Notes: a model not told the origin generated them from the letters alone. DNA of 64,000 bases from Bin5 sp965221145 (GCA_965221145.1 OZ244877.1:5146001-5210000), one strand, 5' to 3'. Positions 1-10,319 are shown, counted from the stretch's first letter. Made by a program: numbers and translations.

Positions 1-875
1 TGGCGCTCATGCTGGAACTGCCCATGATCGTCGTCAACGTGCAGCGGGGCGGCCCCAGTACCGGTCTGCCGACCAAGACGGAACAGGCCGATCTGTTGCA
101 GGCGATGTTCGGGCGCAACGGCGAAAGCCCCATCCCCATCGTTGCCCCGTCGACGCCGTCCGACTGTTTCGAGATGGCGCTCGAAGCGGCGCGGCTGGCC
201 GTGCGCGCGATGACGCCGGTCTTCCTGCTCTCGGAAGGCTTCCTCGCCAACAGCGCCGAGCCGTGGCAGGCGCCCAAGGCGGAGGAGATACCGGCCATCG
301 AGGTGAGACACCCTGAGGGCCACACGAACGGGCACGGTCCGTTCCTGCCTTATGCGCGCGACCCGGAGACGCTGGCCCGCCCCTGGGCGCTGCCCGGCAC
401 ACCCGGCCTGGAACACCGGCTCGGCGGGCTGAGCAAGGCGCCGGTCACGGGCAACGTCTCCTACGATCCTGAGCACAACGAGCAGATGATCCTTGATCGG
501 GCGGAGAAGATCGCCCGCCTGGCCGATGTGATCCCCGAACAGGAGGTGTTCGGCGCAGAGGACACCGACCTGCTGGTGGTCAGCTGGGGTGGTACGTTCG
601 GCGTGGTGCGCTCTGCGGTGGCCGCCGCGCAACGAACAGGCACGTCGGTCGCGCACGCGCATATGCGCTATCTGAATCCGTTCCCGCGCAATCTGGAAGC
701 GTTGCTGAAACGGCATCAACGGATCCTCGTGCCGGAGTTGAACAGCGGTCAACTGGCGCTGCTGCTGCGCGGCCGATTTGGTGTCGAAGTCGAAACCTAC
801 GCAAACCTCTCCGCCCGCCCGCTCAAAATCGCTGAAGTGCGGGACGTGATTGACTCAATTTTCGGGAGAAGATAG
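1..875 (+). CDS. korA: 2-oxoacid:ferredoxin oxidoreductase alpha subunit, 3' part
   Basis: C-terminal about 290 residues of the alpha subunit of a 2-oxoacid:acceptor oxidoreductase, which oxidatively decarboxylates a 2-oxoacid to acyl-CoA with ferredoxin as electron acceptor in the cytoplasm. The reading frame is open to the left edge (codons start at base 3), so the start lies outside the window. The segment QRGGPSTGLPTKTEQADL near the left edge is the hallmark of this subunit, and the C-terminal part has the transketolase C-like and core II segments of the family. The stop codon is immediately followed by the ATG of korB with no gap, so the two are cotranscribed and probably translationally coupled. 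Family assignment is firm; the actual 2-oxoacid cannot be told from sequence. Confidence 0.93.
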   Translation, partial: ALMLELPMIVVNVQRGGPSTGLPTKTEQADLLQAMFGRNGESPIPIVAPSTPSDCFEMALEAARLAVRAMTPVFLLSEGFLANSAEPWQAPKAEEIPAIEVRHPEGHTNGHGPFLPYARDPETLARPWALPGTPGLEHRLGGLSKAPVTGNVSYDPEHNEQMILDRAEKIARLADVIPEQEVFGAEDTDLLVVSWGGTFGVVRSAVAAAQRTGTSVAHAHMRYLNPFPRNLEALLKRHQRILVPELNSGQLALLLRGRFGVEVETYANLSARPLKIAEVRDVIDSIFGRR

Positions 876-2429
<1,554 letters not shown>

Positions 2430-2470
2430 ATCGCTTCAACGTTTCATCATCGCAAAGCAAAGGGGTCCCC

Positions 2471-3490
2471 ATGAAAATCCTTGTCGCCGGCGCGGCTGGC
2501 CAGGTCGGCTGCCGGTTGGTGCGGCAGCTGCTGGAGCGCAACCACGAGGTGCGCGGCACAGTCCTGCCGGACGACCCGGCGCTGGAGCGCTTGCACGGGC
2601 TGGACATCGAGTTGGCCGCAGGTGATCTGACCGACGAAGCATTTGTGAGCAGCGCCGTGGCCGGAGTGGATGCGGTCATCCACACCGCCAACTATGTCGG
2701 CCCCCAGTTCGACAACAACATGCAGATCGACCGGCTCATCACCCGCGTCTGCGGCGCGCATGCGGACCGTCTGGAGCGGCTGGTCTACACGAGTTCGTCC
2801 GGCGTCTTCCCCAACAACGGCGAAACGATCGCCTGCGCCTACCATCCGGTGGACGAGCGCCATCCCAAGCGGCCGGTGGGCGAGTACTCGCTCGGCAAGC
2901 TGATCGGCGAGGAGTTCACCAAGATGGCGGCCAGAGAGACCGGGCTGCGCACCGCGATCGTGCGGCCCAGCCACGTGCAATCGGGCGACGCCATCCTCGG
3001 TCGGTTTACGGTCGGCGCGGTGGCCAAGCTGCTGGAGCGAGGTCAGAACAGTCCCCTGGGTGAACTGCACATGGCCGACGGCGCCGAGTTGTGGCACGAT
3101 CTGCTGGCAGAGGCCGCAGATGAGGGGCAGCCGTGCAGCGTGCGCGATTTGGACGGGCGCCCCTGGCTCTATCAGCCCAACGACGCCCGCGACATCGCCC
3201 ATATGCTGGCCTGCGCGGTGGAGGAGCCGGGCGCGCTCGACGAATCCTTCAACTGCGGCGCGCCGGCCCCCTTCAGCTTCCCGGAGGCCGCCGCCATCCT
3301 GTCCGAAAACAGCGGTGTCGAGCCGCTGCAGGTGCGCCTGCCCGTGCGCTACCAATACGACCATGACAACACCAAAGCCCGCAGCCTGATCAACTTCCGG
3401 CCGCGCGGCGACCTGCGCACGATGATCAACTCGGCGCTGCTGGTGCGCGACGAGGGTTATATCGACTACGACTGGGAAGGAGTCTCCTGA
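2471..3490 (+). CDS. NAD-dependent epimerase/dehydratase family protein
   Basis: 339-residue extended short-chain dehydrogenase. The N-terminal Rossmann fold shows the glycine-rich nucleotide motif (GAAGQVG, residues 7-13). The catalytic pair is visible as YSLGK, preceded by the TSSSGVF segment that supplies the Ser/Thr of the triad. Family members oxidise or epimerise sugar nucleotides or related polyols using a bound NAD(P). The ATG lies 41 bases after korB with a GGGG-rich stretch just upstream. The stop overlaps the start of the next gene (TGATG), and with the Gfo/Idh/MocA enzyme and the cupin it forms a likely carbohydrate-catabolic operon. The substrate is unknown. Confidence 0.85.
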   Translation: MKILVAGAAGQVGCRLVRQLLERNHEVRGTVLPDDPALERLHGLDIELAAGDLTDEAFVSSAVAGVDAVIHTANYVGPQFDNNMQIDRLITRVCGAHADRLERLVYTSSSGVFPNNGETIACAYHPVDERHPKRPVGEYSLGKLIGEEFTKMAARETGLRTAIVRPSHVQSGDAILGRFTVGAVAKLLERGQNSPLGELHMADGAELWHDLLAEAADEGQPCSVRDLDGRPWLYQPNDARDIAHMLACAVEEPGALDESFNCGAPAPFSFPEAAAILSENSGVEPLQVRLPVRYQYDHDNTKARSLINFRPRGDLRTMINSALLVRDEGYIDYDWEGVS

Positions 3491-4440
3491 TGCTACGTAC
3501 CGCTTTTATCGGCGCCGGCCCCCGCAGCCGGGGCGCCCACTATCCCAACGTCAACCGACTGGCCGATGTGGAGATGGTGGCCGCCTGCGAATTGGACGAG
3601 GAGCGCCTGCACGAAGTTGCCGCGGCCTATGACTTTCAGTACCGCTACGACGACCACCGCCGCATGCTGGAGGAGGTCGAGCCGGACCTGGTCTACTGTG
3701 TGATGCACGAGCGCTGGCTCTTGCAGCCGGCGCTGGACTGCCTCAACGCCGGCAAGCATATCTTCATCGAGAAACCGCCGGGTATGAATATGGAGGAGGT
3801 GCAGCAGATTCACGATGCCGCGGTGGCCAACGGTGTCGTCTGCGCGGTCGGTTTCCAGCGCCGCCACGCCGCGGTCACGCAGGAGGCGATGCGCCAGGTG
3901 GAGCGCCTGGGGCCGGTCTCCACCGTGGTGGGTACCTTCCACAAGTTTTTTCTGGGCGAGAAGGCGCGCAGCTTCACTACCACCCTGTGGGACGATGTCT
4001 GCCACGCCGTCGACCTGGTGCGCTACATGGCCGGCGGCGAGGCGGTCGAAGTCACCGCCTACCAGGATCGCTTCGCCAGCGACTACCGCAACTGCTACAC
4101 CGGCCTGGTGCGCTTCGACAACGGCGCAACCGGCTTCATCCACGGCAACCGCGCTTCCGGCGGCCGCGTGCTGAGGGCGGAGTTGCACGGTACCGGCGTC
4201 GGCTGCTACATCAAGATGCCGGCCGAGATCGAGATCACCGAGGACGACGAGGTGCGCACGCTCGACGGCTGGCAGATCGACGGCGTGGACAAGGCCGACG
4301 TCAACCGCTATGATGGCGTCCTCACGATGCACGAGCACATCGTCGACTGCATCCGCAGCGGCCAGATCCCGCTGACCGACATCCGCGATGCCATCCACTC
4401 GATGGAACTCGTGGCGCAATTGGAAGGCGTCCGCGACTGA
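3490..4440 (+). CDS. Gfo/Idh/MocA family oxidoreductase
   Basis: 316 residues. The N-terminal Rossmann fold (AFIGAGPRSRGAHY) is followed by the family motif FIEKPPG around residue 95, where the lysine of EKP is the conserved catalytic/cofactor residue. The C-terminal alpha/beta domain has the D-x3-H type stretch WDDVCHAVDLVRYM. Such enzymes use NAD(P) to oxidise or reduce sugar and cyclitol hydroxyls. Its ATG overlaps the stop of the epimerase gene by one base, which supports translational coupling, and a cupin follows 24 bases downstream. The substrate cannot be deduced. Confidence 0.88.
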   Translation: MLRTAFIGAGPRSRGAHYPNVNRLADVEMVAACELDEERLHEVAAAYDFQYRYDDHRRMLEEVEPDLVYCVMHERWLLQPALDCLNAGKHIFIEKPPGMNMEEVQQIHDAAVANGVVCAVGFQRRHAAVTQEAMRQVERLGPVSTVVGTFHKFFLGEKARSFTTTLWDDVCHAVDLVRYMAGGEAVEVTAYQDRFASDYRNCYTGLVRFDNGATGFIHGNRASGGRVLRAELHGTGVGCYIKMPAEIEITEDDEVRTLDGWQIDGVDKADVNRYDGVLTMHEHIVDCIRSGQIPLTDIRDAIHSMELVAQLEGVRD

Positions 4441-4464
4441 CCCGCATCACATTTGGAGCGAGAA

Positions 4465-4797
4465 ATGAGCACCTACAATCTGGAAGATGTTACCGCGCGT
4501 GAGCTATTCCCCGGCTTCGTGGGCAAGTTCATCCACGCCGACAACATGACGCTCGTCTACTGGGACATCGCTGCCGATTCGCCGCTGCCGGCCCATTCGC
4601 ATCCGCACGAGCAGGTGATCAACATGTTCGACGGCCAGTTCGAGATCAGCATCACCGGCGGCGAGACGCGCGTGCTGGGGCCGGGCGAAGTCTACGCCAT
4701 CCCCGGCGGCGTCGAGCACTCCGGCAGGGCCGTCACCCGTTGCACGATCCTGGACGTGTTCCACCCGGTGCGGGAGGAGTATGTGTGGGAGGATTGA
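4465..4797 (+). CDS. Cupin domain protein
   Basis: 110-residue single cupin. The first cupin motif is visible as PLPAHSHPHEQVINMFDG (metal ligands His-His-Glu) and the second as PGEVYAIPGGVEHSGRA (third His). The ATG at 4465 is chosen because GGAG lies at a normal distance upstream; a TTG twelve bases earlier is also in frame but lacks a binding site. It ends the epimerase/oxidoreductase operon. Small cupins of this kind act as isomerases, dioxygenases or sugar-binding accessory proteins; here the context suggests sugar metabolism. Confidence 0.85.
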   Translation: MSTYNLEDVTARELFPGFVGKFIHADNMTLVYWDIAADSPLPAHSHPHEQVINMFDGQFEISITGGETRVLGPGEVYAIPGGVEHSGRAVTRCTILDVFHPVREEYVWED

Positions 4798-4810
4798 GAA
4801 TTTCCATTAC

Positions 4811-4839
4811 TTACAAGGTCAGACAAGATATGGTATCCT
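4811..4839 (+). promoter_or_regulatory. Possible promoter of the DUF2335 pair
   Basis: TTACAA and TATCCT hexamers are separated by 17 bases, 69 bases upstream of the ATG at 4908. The -35 box is weak, so this is only a candidate. Confidence 0.3.
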
Positions 4840-4907
4840 CTCCGTATCTTGACGGAATCGCGGTCCGTTTTCAACGAACCAGTTAGTGAGTTAACCGGAG
4901 ATTACGC

Positions 4908-5183
4908 ATGTTTTTCATCAAGTCAAGAAAGCAAGACAGTGTGATGGATAGGTATAGGAATTCCTTATACTATTCATACACCAAGCCATCTTTTCTCGGA
5001 GGGCTGGCGCGGATTCTTGATCTGGGAGGTACATTGCGGAACAACTATAGTCCCTCTGGCTCAGTGTATGAGATGGATATTATGGCGATGAGGAGCGACT
5101 GGATTGCTATCGGTCAAGATATTGGTGATGCAATTGGCGCATACCCGGACCACGAGACATCTGATCGCTTGACTCATGAGTGA
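4908..5183 (+). CDS. Small protein of unknown function, partner of a DUF2335 protein
   Basis: 91 residues, no family recognised. It has a basic N-terminus and is rich in Tyr, Ser and Gly (RYRNSLYYSYTKPS), with a short hydrophobic stretch around FLGGLARILDLGG that is too weak to call a membrane helix. A GGAG sequence precedes the ATG. Its last eight bases overlap the start of the next gene, so the two form a translationally coupled pair. The whole stretch from about 4800 to 5700 is clearly poorer in G+C than the neighbouring genes, which suggests separate origin. It could be the small partner of a two-component membrane module, but nothing in the sequence proves this. Confidence 0.6.
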   Translation: MFFIKSRKQDSVMDRYRNSLYYSYTKPSFLGGLARILDLGGTLRNNYSPSGSVYEMDIMAMRSDWIAIGQDIGDAIGAYPDHETSDRLTHE

Positions 5184-5655
5184 AATTGAAAGGATTCACC
5201 CAGCAGATCCTCCTGCCACACGGCAAGGTGATGCCGTATCGCCCGAAGCGCGTCAGGTGAAGTTTGAGGCTTCCACTTGGGCCGGGCCGCTTCCTCCACC
5301 TGGCGCGCTCCGTTCGTTCGAGGAAGTAATCCCAGGTTCGGCAGAGAGAATCTTGGCGATGGCTGAACAGCAAATGGACCATCGAATCCTCATGGAAAGA
5401 AAGATCGTCAGCGGAGACTACACACAAAGTTACTTGGGGATCGCTGCAGGTTTTCTCCTTTCTGTGATGGTCATTCTTGGTGGCATCTATCTCATTACTC
5501 AAGGACACGATTTGGCTGGGGGCATACTTATCGGTATAGACCTGGTAGGATTAGCAACCGTGTTCGTTTTGGGCTCGAATTTTGATCGCGCGCAACGCCA
5601 AGAAAGACTCGAAAGTTTGGCCGAGAAAGCCAGTATGGAAATCGAAAATCAGTGA
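5176..5655 (+). CDS. DUF2335 family membrane protein
   Basis: 159 residues matching the DUF2335 pattern: a Pro-rich GPLPPPGALRSFEEV segment, then PGSAERILAMAEQQMDHR with an amphipathic helix, then two adjacent transmembrane helices (about residues 93-115 and 119-138) and a basic/acidic tail. Function of the family is not established; members often sit with phage-like or accessory genes. It overlaps the preceding small gene by eight bases. Composition is AT-rich compared with the operon to the left. A strong intrinsic terminator lies about 300 bases downstream. Confidence 0.75.
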   Translation: MSEIERIHPADPPATRQGDAVSPEARQVKFEASTWAGPLPPPGALRSFEEVIPGSAERILAMAEQQMDHRILMERKIVSGDYTQSYLGIAAGFLLSVMVILGGIYLITQGHDLAGGILIGIDLVGLATVFVLGSNFDRAQRQERLESLAEKASMEIENQ

Positions 5656-5987
5656 ATCCAGAACGCTCAGTGAGTAATTGACGGCGACTCCTTTTTTCCT
5701 GACTCCCCCTACTCTCTCTCAAAGCCGCTGTCGTCGAATTTCAGCGCGTGATCAGTTTCTTGCGGATTTCAGATTGCTCCATGTGTATGCTTCACCTCCA
5801 GGTGGACGGCCGCGTCAACACGTGGCCGTCAGCCTCGGTGGCTTGGGCGGGCAATTGGCAATTACTGACATAGATGGAGCCAGTATTGACAGTTCAGCAG
5901 AGGATTTTGTACAGTATCAACACCACCCCAACGAGAGTATCGTTGGCCCGACGTCCCCCTTGCGGGGGGCGTTTCTTTTTGCCCTTA
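5656..5987. other. Intergenic region between convergent units
   Basis: About 330 bases separating the DUF2335 pair from the convergent ATPase-PIN operon. It contains no convincing gene; the only clear structure is the terminator hairpin at its right end. Confidence 0.6.
5953..5980 (+). terminator. Rho-independent terminator
   Basis: A 7-bp stem (GTCCCCC paired with GGGGGGC, one G-T pair) with a TTGC loop is followed by GTTTCTTTTT. It terminates transcription coming from the DUF2335 pair before it meets the convergent PIN gene. Confidence 0.75.
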
Positions 5988-6485
5988 TCAACGCTCCCTT
6001 TTCATGAGTTCCGGGCAGAGGAAAACAACATTGATCCCGTTCTCTACCAACGCCTGTCGATCGTGCCACCAGTCAGTGTCGGTTGCGTTTAGCAGTTCCG
6101 GGCCGGTTCCGCTTGCCAGCGCGACGGCAACGAATTTGCGGTCGGACCGGTCGAACGGCTCGAGACGCAGATCGTCGGGGAAATCCGCGAACTCGCGGTC
6201 AGCGTGGCGTGTAATGGATACGTATCTGCAATGTCGGGGGTTCGCTTGGTTCTCCCACAGCCACTTGAAGAACGCGTCGCCCAGGCCGGGCTGGCCGGAG
6301 TGGCTGAGATGCTTGCGGTACTCTTCGATGATGAGCCACTTGTCGTCCAGAAGCGTTCGACGTTCCGTCTGGACTTGCCTTAGCGCCCGGATACAGGCGG
6401 CCTCGCACTCCGAGTCGGCCTGGCCCGCCTTGAAATTGGCGGTGATGGGAACGTTGGTATCTACTACAACCTCTGTCTTATCCAT
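5988..6485 (-). CDS. PIN-like nuclease domain protein paired with an ATPase
   Basis: 165 residues. The N-terminus reads VVVDTNVP, the usual first strand and first acidic residue (D9) of a PIN nuclease; further candidates for the acidic centre are E54 (IIEEYRKH), D115 (RSDRKFVAVAL) and D136/D138 (NATDTDW). PIN domains are Mg-dependent ribonucleases common as toxins. It is the second gene of a minus-strand operon, its ATG lying two bases after the stop of the ATPase gene. No small antitoxin with a DNA-binding domain precedes it, so it is not a standard VapBC pair. The PIN call rests on motif pattern and is a family-level inference. Confidence 0.7.
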   Translation of the reverse strand: MDKTEVVVDTNVPITANFKAGQADSECEAACIRALRQVQTERRTLLDDKWLIIEEYRKHLSHSGQPGLGDAFFKWLWENQANPRHCRYVSITRHADREFADFPDDLRLEPFDRSDRKFVAVALASGTGPELLNATDTDWWHDRQALVENGINVVFLCPELMKRER

Positions 6486-6487
6486 GC

Positions 6488-7849
6488 TCAGCTGGCTTCT
6501 TGACGACGCTTCAGCGCGGCTTCGCTCATGGCCGCGATCTCGCCGAACTGGTCGCCGAAGAAATCCTGGGGCCAGTTGGTAATGTTGCCGAACAGGTCAA
6601 CTTCAAGGGCATCGAGCTTGGAGACGCCATCCTCCGCTGAACAGAAGTATATCCCAACGTCTTCCCTGGAGAAATCCTCCTCGGCGATGCGGCGTTGCAG
6701 CCGGCGCAGCAGGTGCTCGCTGTGGCTCTCTAGCAGAATCTGAACCTTGCGCTTTCGCCAAGCGTCGATAAAGACGTCGGCGAGGCCGGCCTGCACACTC
6801 GGGTGCAGGTGTATCTCCGGCTGCTCCAGGATCACTGTAGATCCTTCAGGCACATAGAAGCAGAGGACGAGCGCAGGCAGGATCTGCGATACACCGAATC
6901 CGACATCGGTGATGAGAACTTCGGCTGCCTGCGGCGACTTTCGCACTCTAACCTCGAAATAACGGCTGCCCTCTGCGACAGGCACAACGCGGAAGTCGTG
7001 AATCAAGCCGATCCTTTTGAGCCACTGTGCGACATACTGCTCAAGGGTCAGGCGGTGCTTCTTATAGCCAGGGCTGATCTTTAAGCCCCGTTGCCTCGCA
7101 GCCAATAACGCATCTACAACTGACTCCCCCGCCTGTCCCATATCTGTGGGTTGCGCGCCGGACCAGGCATAAACACGTTGTGGATAGGCTCGCAGGGGGC
7201 CGAGGTAGTAAACGTCCTCTAATCGCTTTTCCAGGGAAAATTCAAGATCAGCGAGGAAACCGGCATTTTGATAGTTGGCCCGCACAGTGTCCGGGAAGCC
7301 GTAACATTTGACCAGCGAGGTAACATCCCAGGGTCTTCCTCTCCTGCGGATGAACTCGAAATCCGCGTTCTCGGTATAGGGCCTATACTTGTTCCCAGAA
7401 CCCCGTCTCATACCAAATAATGCCTCGCCCACGCTGTACGACATTCTATCCACGACCAACCGTTCACGCGCGCCGGCCCCCTCCAACCGCGAGGCAACCT
7501 GAAATCCGACATCTGTGCTTTGGGCGACGCTCTGTTTCCGATCGGTATCCTTAACCTCAAAGGCCTTCTCAGATCGCCAGTCGAGAGAAAGCCCCAACTC
7601 GCTGCCCGCTTCATGGTCATGCACCACGCTTGCGAAGTCACCCAGGTCCACGCGCGTGGCCGCCCCGCCGAAATGGAAGACTATCCCACGATCGGCCGAA
7701 TCGGCTGTCTGTTTCAGCAAGAGTAGCGCGTGTATTAGTCCAGATTTGCCCGAACTGTTCGCGCCAAAGAAGCCGGTAATCGGTTTGAGGGCGATATCCC
7801 GCGTATCCTTCCAGGATTTGAAGTTCTCAAGTCGTAGCCTAGTTAACAT
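6488..7849 (-). CDS. AAA family ATPase of the DUF3696 type
   Basis: 453 residues. An SMC/ABC-like ATPase head: Walker A GANSSGKS at residues 29-36 after the typical LRLENFKSWKD N-terminus; Walker B region VILEQPEIHLHPSVQA; the following LLESHSEHLLRRLQRRI is the H-loop segment of OLD/RecF-like ATPases. The C-terminal DALEVDLFGNITNWPQDFFGDQFGE is the DUF3696 signature. The ATG at 7849 is preferred over an upstream in-frame start at 7906 because a GGGGGGAC sequence lies just upstream and the protein then begins at the conserved strand. Such ATPases are typically partnered with an effector nuclease in phage-defence modules; here the partner is the PIN gene downstream. Confidence 0.85.
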   Translation of the reverse strand: MLTRLRLENFKSWKDTRDIALKPITGFFGANSSGKSGLIHALLLLKQTADSADRGIVFHFGGAATRVDLGDFASVVHDHEAGSELGLSLDWRSEKAFEVKDTDRKQSVAQSTDVGFQVASRLEGAGARERLVVDRMSYSVGEALFGMRRGSGNKYRPYTENADFEFIRRRGRPWDVTSLVKCYGFPDTVRANYQNAGFLADLEFSLEKRLEDVYYLGPLRAYPQRVYAWSGAQPTDMGQAGESVVDALLAARQRGLKISPGYKKHRLTLEQYVAQWLKRIGLIHDFRVVPVAEGSRYFEVRVRKSPQAAEVLITDVGFGVSQILPALVLCFYVPEGSTVILEQPEIHLHPSVQAGLADVFIDAWRKRKVQILLESHSEHLLRRLQRRIAEEDFSREDVGIYFCSAEDGVSKLDALEVDLFGNITNWPQDFFGDQFGEIAAMSEAALKRRQEAS

Positions 7850-8127
7850 CGTTCGTCCCCCCCGCCAGCAACCTAAAAGCTCACTGCGCGCCACCACGAT
7901 TCTCAAAGGGTTCGCGGCGTTACCCCAATCTCAAAGCTACCACCCGCATCATAGCATCATTGGGCCGACGCGCCGAACGGGACACTCTTTTTGACGGTTA
8001 CTCGCAGTTTCCGCCCTACCACACACCATCCCCCGCACCCTTCCCCATGTTCCCCAACCACCCAACATCGAGTACACTACCACCCAACCGGCGTTACCCA
8101 ACTCCCATCACCATCCGGTACACGCTC

Positions 8128-9981
8128 ATGCACTCGTCTCTCGCCACCTTCGCCAACCCACCCGCTGAATTCTCCGTCCTGCCCTTCTGGTTCTGGAACG
8201 ATGACCTGGACGCTGACGAGATCCGCCGCCAGATGGCCGACTTCGAAGAGCACGGCGTCTACGGCTTCATCATCCACCCGCGCGTCGGGCTGCCGCGCTC
8301 GCTCGGTTGGATGTCGGAGGCGCTGCTCGAATTCTACGATGTCGCGCTCGACGAGGCCGCGCAACGGGGGATGCAGGTCATCCTTTACGACGAGGGCATG
8401 TACCCGTCCGGCTCCTCGGCTGGACAGGTGGTGGAAGAGAACTCCGCCTACCAGACCCGCTGCCTGGAGGCGCGCGCCCTGGCCGCCGGCGAAGAACTGA
8501 CCCTGCGGCCGGACGAAACACTGGTGGCGGTCGTCAATCGACGTACCGGCGAGCGGCTGGCCGTCATCGATCGCAAAATGGACGCCTATATACGCGGGCT
8601 GCACTACATCGACGGCGGACCCGCCGAGGATGAGCCGCTGGCGGGCGACCTGCTCAACCCGGACGCGGTCGCCTGCTTTATCCGCCTCGTCTACGACAAG
8701 TTCTACCAGCGTTTTAGTCGGCATTTCGGCGGCCTCATCCCTGCCATCTTCACAGACGAGCCAAGCCCGGTCGGCAAGCCGCGCGAGCGCGGCGTCTGGC
8801 CGGGCACGACCGGCATTCTGGCGCACGTCAACCGCCTGCTGGGCTACGACTTCACCCCCCACCTGCCCGCGCTCTGGCACGACGACGAGCCGGACGCAGC
8901 CCGCTATCGCGTCGACTACGAACGCGCCATCGCCCTGCGCATGGAGGAGACCTGGTACGTGCAGTTGTACGAATGGTGTACCGAGCACGGCATCGCTCTC
9001 ACCGGCCATCCGGCAAAGGCCGACGACCTTGGCGCGGAGCGCTATTTCCATATTCCCGGCCAGGACCTCGTCTGGCGTTGGGTGCTGCCCGATGACCCGA
9101 CCGCGCTCGAAGGTGCGCAGTCGACTCAGGGCAAATGCGGCAGTTCGGCGATGATCCATACCGGCCGCCGCCGCAACGCCAACGAACTGTGCGGCGCCTA
9201 CGGCCACGGGCTGACCTGGGAGGAGATGAACTGGCTGGCTGACTGGTGCTTTGCGCGCGGCACGAACATGCTCTTCCCGCACGCCTTCTACTACAGCGTG
9301 CGCGGCATCCGCCGCGACGAACGCCCCCCGGACGTGGGGCCGAACAGCGCTTGGTGGGGGCGCTACAAGAGCTACGCGGACCGCTGCCGCCGCCTCTGCT
9401 GGCTCAACACCGACAGCCAGCATATCTGCTCAGTGGCCATCCTTGGCAAGGTGGATTGGCTGCCCTGGCAGCCGGCCAAGATCTTCTTCCAGCACCAGCG
9501 CGACTTCAACTACGTGGAAGAGCGCCATCTGTGGGAGGATGCCACCGTGGACGGGAGTGGCATCCATCTGGCCGGTATGCACTATCAAGCGGTGGTGACG
9601 GCGCATGAGCCGGACGAGCGCGCCTCGAACGCGCTGCAAAAACTGAATGAGGCCGGGCGACTGCTGCGCTACGGCCCGCAAACGCCTTCGTCAGAGTTGC
9701 TGGGCTTTATCGACGAGTTGGTTGCCGCGGATGTCAACGTCGAACCGGCGGCGCCGGCGTTGCGTGTGCGCCGCGTTTATAAGGGTGGGCGGGATTGGTG
9801 GATGCTATTCAACGAGGAAGGCGCACCTCTGACGAGGAACGTACAGCTTCAGGCGGAAGGCCCGTTTCTCCACGTGGACCCTTGGACGGCGGACATTCAG
9901 CCCTGGGAAAATGGCGCGCAACTCGTCTTGGACGGATACCAGTTGACGGTCATCTGCACAGACGGGGCCGATGCGAGATAA
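8128..9981 (+). CDS. GH106-like glycoside hydrolase (putative alpha-L-rhamnosidase family)
   Basis: 617 residues. The N-terminal pattern LPFWFWNDDLDADEIRRQ followed by HGVYGFIIHPRVGL is the start of the TIM-barrel seen in large glycosidases annotated as GH106 or rhamnosidase-like; IFTDEPS and HGLTWEEMNWLADW supply acidic residues typical of the active site cleft. No signal peptide is visible, so it would act in the cytoplasm. At about 620 residues it is shorter than secreted GH106 enzymes (about 900-1100). The first methionine of the open frame is at 7960, but the upstream 56 residues are Pro-rich and unlike the family, so ATG 8128 is chosen. Substrate assignment is tentative. Confidence 0.7.
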   Translation: MHSSLATFANPPAEFSVLPFWFWNDDLDADEIRRQMADFEEHGVYGFIIHPRVGLPRSLGWMSEALLEFYDVALDEAAQRGMQVILYDEGMYPSGSSAGQVVEENSAYQTRCLEARALAAGEELTLRPDETLVAVVNRRTGERLAVIDRKMDAYIRGLHYIDGGPAEDEPLAGDLLNPDAVACFIRLVYDKFYQRFSRHFGGLIPAIFTDEPSPVGKPRERGVWPGTTGILAHVNRLLGYDFTPHLPALWHDDEPDAARYRVDYERAIALRMEETWYVQLYEWCTEHGIALTGHPAKADDLGAERYFHIPGQDLVWRWVLPDDPTALEGAQSTQGKCGSSAMIHTGRRRNANELCGAYGHGLTWEEMNWLADWCFARGTNMLFPHAFYYSVRGIRRDERPPDVGPNSAWWGRYKSYADRCRRLCWLNTDSQHICSVAILGKVDWLPWQPAKIFFQHQRDFNYVEERHLWEDATVDGSGIHLAGMHYQAVVTAHEPDERASNALQKLNEAGRLLRYGPQTPSSELLGFIDELVAADVNVEPAAPALRVRRVYKGGRDWWMLFNEEGAPLTRNVQLQAEGPFLHVDPWTADIQPWENGAQLVLDGYQLTVICTDGADAR

Positions 9982-10018
9982 CCCCTGAATTTTGACAAAA
10001 AAAAGAGGAGCGACCCCG

Positions 10019-10065
10019 TTTGATTGTCGCCAAGTGCCCAAGACTTGGGGTCGGCGACAATCAAA
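10019..10065. terminator. Large perfect palindrome between convergent genes
   Basis: TTTGATTGTCGCC at 10019-10031 is repeated inverted at 10053-10065, and the loop contains a second hairpin (CCCAAG/CTTGGG). It lies between the end of the glycosidase gene and the end of the convergent cold-shock gene, a position suited to a bidirectional terminator; there is no long T tract. Confidence 0.5.
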
Positions 10066-10097
10066 GTCACTCCCTGCTTTTACAATTGGACCGATAC

Positions 10098-10319
10098 TCA
10101 GGCCACGCTCTGTCGCCTCACGACATTGCTGGCTGCGGGGCCTTTCGGTCCGTCTTCAATGGCGAATTCAACCTGATCGCCTTCCGCAAGGCTGCGGAAG
10201 CCGTCTGACTGAATCGCGGAGAAATGTACAAACACGTCCGGCCCATCCTCCCGGGCAATGAAGCCATAGCCCTTCTGATCACTGAACCACTTCACTGTTC
10301 CGACTACTGTCTCACTCAT
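10098..10319 (-). CDS. cspA: Cold-shock protein, CspA family
   Basis: 73 residues, the normal length for a single OB-fold cold-shock domain. Both RNA-binding motifs are intact: RNP1 KGYGFI and RNP2 VFVHFSAI; the N-terminus GTVKWFSDQ is canonical. These proteins bind single-stranded nucleic acid and act as RNA chaperones. GGAG lies nine bases upstream of the ATG. The gene stands alone and has roughly 400 bases of non-coding DNA upstream, room for the long 5' leader that often regulates this family. Confidence 0.95.
   Translation of the reverse strand: MSETVVGTVKWFSDQKGYGFIAREDGPDVFVHFSAIQSDGFRSLAEGDQVEFAIEDGPKGPAASNVVRRQSVA

Noticed and set aside
5988..6485. VapC toxin of a VapBC pair
   Set aside because: No small antitoxin precedes it; the upstream partner is a 453-residue ATPase.
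8077..9423. 448-residue open frame opposite the glycosidase gene
   Set aside because: Antisense shadow of a real gene, no domain features.
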